From Cupriavidus sp. YR651 (GTDB lineage Bacteria; Pseudomonadota; Gammaproteobacteria; Burkholderiales; Burkholderiaceae): a DNA stretch of 64,000 nucleotides. Under the pieces are notes generated by a model. The model was not told the origin of the DNA, made no database searches, and was given only the letters and a program-made list of their open reading frames with translations. The stretch is from positions 1-64,000 of the forward strand of contig NZ_FMYZ01000013.1 of the NCBI RefSeq assembly GCF_900101625.1. Reading direction: 5' to 3'. Both the position numbers and the translations under genes were made by a program. Below are positions 62,813 through 64,000 of this stretch, piece by piece; position 1 is the stretch's first letter; each line of letters opens with the position of its first letter.

Positions 62813-64000
62813 TCAGCGGTCGATCGGCTTGTAGCGAATGCGCTTCGGCTTGGCCCCTTCTTCGCCCAGGCGACGCTTCTTGTCTGCTTCGTATTCCTGG
62901 TAGTTGCCCGGGAAGAACTCCACATGCGATTCGCCCTCGAACGCCAGGATGTGCGTGGCGATACGATCGAGGAACCAGCGATCGTGGGAGATCACCATGA
63001 CGCATCCGGCGAACTCCAGCAGCGCATCTTCCAGCGCGCGCAGCGTTTCCACATCCAGGTCGTTCGACGGCTCATCCAGCAGCAGCACGTTGCCGCCAGC
63101 GATCAGCGTCTTGGCCATGTGCAGGCGGCCGCGTTCACCACCCGAGAGCGTGCCGACCTGCTTCTGCTGGTCGCCACCCTTGAAGTTGAAGCGGCCGATG
63201 TACGCACGCGACGGCGTCTCATACCGACCCACTGTCAGGATGTCCGAGCCGCCCGAGATTTCCTCGAACACGGTCTTGTTTCCATCGAGGGCGTCGCGGC
63301 TTTGGTCGACAAATGCCATCTTCACGGTCGGCCCGATCTTGATCTCGCCGCTATCCGGCTGTTCCTTGCCGGTCAGCATGCGGAAGAAGGTCGACTTGCC
63401 GGCGCCGTTCGGGCCGATGATGCCCACGATCGCACCCGGCGGCACCTTGAAGCTGAGGTTGTCGATCAGCAGTCGGTCGCCGTAACCCTTGCTCACGCCG
63501 TCGAACTCGATCACTTCATTGCCCAGGCGCTCACCCACCGGGATGAAGATTTCCTGGGTTTCGTTGCGCTTCTGGTATTCCTGGCTGTTCAGCTCGTCAA
63601 AGCGGGCCAGACGCGCCTTCGACTTGGCCTGACGACCCTTCGGGTTCTGGCGTACCCACTCCAGTTCCTTGTGCAGTGCCTTCTGGCGTGCGGATTCGCT
63701 CGACTCTTCCTGCTTCAGCCGCTGCTCCTTCTGGTCCAGCCACGAGCTGTAGTTGCCCTTCCACGGGATGCCGTGGCCGCGATCCAGTTCCAGGATCCAC
63801 TCGGCGGCGTTGTCCAGGAAGTAGCGGTCGTGGGTCACAGCCACCACTGTGCCCGGGAAACGCGTGAGGAACTGCTCGAGCCAGTCCACCGATTCGGCAT
63901 CCAGGTGGTTGGTCGGTTCGTCGAGCAACAGCATGTCCGGGCGCGACAGCAGCAGGCGGCACAGCGCCACGCGGCGCTTTTCCCCGCCGGAGAGATGTCC
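62813..64000 (-). CDS. ettA: Energy-dependent translational throttle protein EttA (5' end outside window)
   Basis: The C-terminal 395 residues of an ABC-F ATPase; the family is about 555 long. The window edge cuts in the first ABC domain, just at [19 protein letters not shown]. The Walker [16 protein letters not shown], the linker with the basic [24 protein letters not shown], the second Walker [14 protein letters not shown] and second signature [15 protein letters not shown] are all seen, ending with [12 protein letters not shown]. EttA binds the ribosomal E site and couples translation to energy level. Confidence 0.95.
   Translation of the reverse strand, partial: GHLSGGEKRRVALCRLLLSRPDMLLLDEPTNHLDAESVDWLEQFLTRFPGTVVAVTHDRYFLDNAAEWILELDRGHGIPWKGNYSSWLDQKEQRLKQEESSESARQKALHKELEWVRQNPKGRQAKSKARLARFDELNSQEYQKRNETQEIFIPVGERLGNEVIEFDGVSKGYGDRLLIDNLSFKVPPGAIVGIIGPNGAGKSTFFRMLTGKEQPDSGEIKIGPTVKMAFVDQSRDALDGNKTVFEEISGGSDILTVGRYETPSRAYIGRFNFKGGDQQKQVGTLSGGERGRLHMAKTLIAGGNVLLLDEPSNDLDVETLRALEDALLEFAGCVMVISHDRWFLDRIATHILAFEGESHVEFFPGNYQEYEADKKRRLGEEGAKPKRIRYKPIDR

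Noticed and set aside
62608-63000. A 130-codon plus-strand frame between the molybdoenzyme gene and ettA
   Set aside because: Half of it is antisense to ettA; the rest shows no domain or start signal.
1-64000. CRISPR arrays, tRNA genes, prophage or complete insertion sequences
   Set aside because: I saw no regularly spaced direct repeats, no tRNA-like cloverleaf with a T-loop GTTCGAAT-type core, and no transposase, integrase or phage structural genes.

Overview
The window reads as one contiguous piece of a GC-rich beta-proteobacterial chromosome, most likely Cupriavidus or a close Burkholderiales relative. The evidence is the rpe-gph-trpEGDC order, hemA-prfA-prmC-grxD-ubiX in a row, Bug-type (tripartite tricarboxylate) binding protein, phenylacetate genes, and a 5' edge that looks like the leader and promoter of a ribosomal RNA operon. 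It is mostly housekeeping and catabolic core genome: no complete insertion sequence, prophage, CRISPR array or tRNA gene was seen.

Layout. 1-200: leader, boxA and promoter of an rRNA operon on the minus strand whose 16S gene lies outside the window. 0.5-4.2 kb: enoyl-CoA hydratase diverging from paaG-paaI-paaK, with a TetR-type inverted repeat between them. 4.2-7.9 kb: mltA, a small membrane protein, apaG, rpe, gph. 7.9-12.3 kb: a Trp-codon leader peptide and attenuator followed by trpE-trpG-trpD-trpC. 12.3-17.7 kb: CYTH protein, ung, acylphosphatase, and a two-gene NitT/TauT-type ABC transporter. 17.7-25.4 kb (minus): FUSC-type membrane protein, M61 peptidase, AcuI-like reductase, dsbC, ubiH-like monooxygenase. 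25.5-30.3 kb: ychF, a three-gene membrane operon (DUF2157, DUF4401, GDYXXLXY), nucleosidase. 30.4-36.3 kb: small membrane protein, hemA, prfA, an alanine-rich lipoprotein, prmC, grxD, ubiX, small Tyr/Gly-rich lipoprotein.

36.4-40.7 kb is a probable lysine-catabolic locus: a 124-bp MITE-like element, an ALDH7/AmaB-type dehydrogenase overlapping a saccharopine/lysine-dehydrogenase-like gene, a divergent Lrp/AsnC regulator and a DapB paralogue lacking the catalytic histidines. 40.8-49.5 kb: secreted and membrane proteins of unknown function, a ClC channel, a Bug protein with an acyl-CoA synthetase and a divergent LysR, then an HxlR regulator overlapping a MATE exporter under a clear palindrome. 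49.5-55.5 kb: a complete RND efflux operon (adaptor, pump, outer-membrane channel). 55.7-58.2 kb: a large secreted protein with repeated aromatic modules. 58.4-59.6 kb: a metallophosphoesterase with an apparent frameshift at its start.

59.7-62.4 kb holds the most unusual gene: a Tat-exported TorA/DorA-type molybdoenzyme with its own C-terminal c-type haem domain and no partner subunits next to it. The window closes inside ettA. Functions are read from protein motifs and gene order only; no database search was possible.
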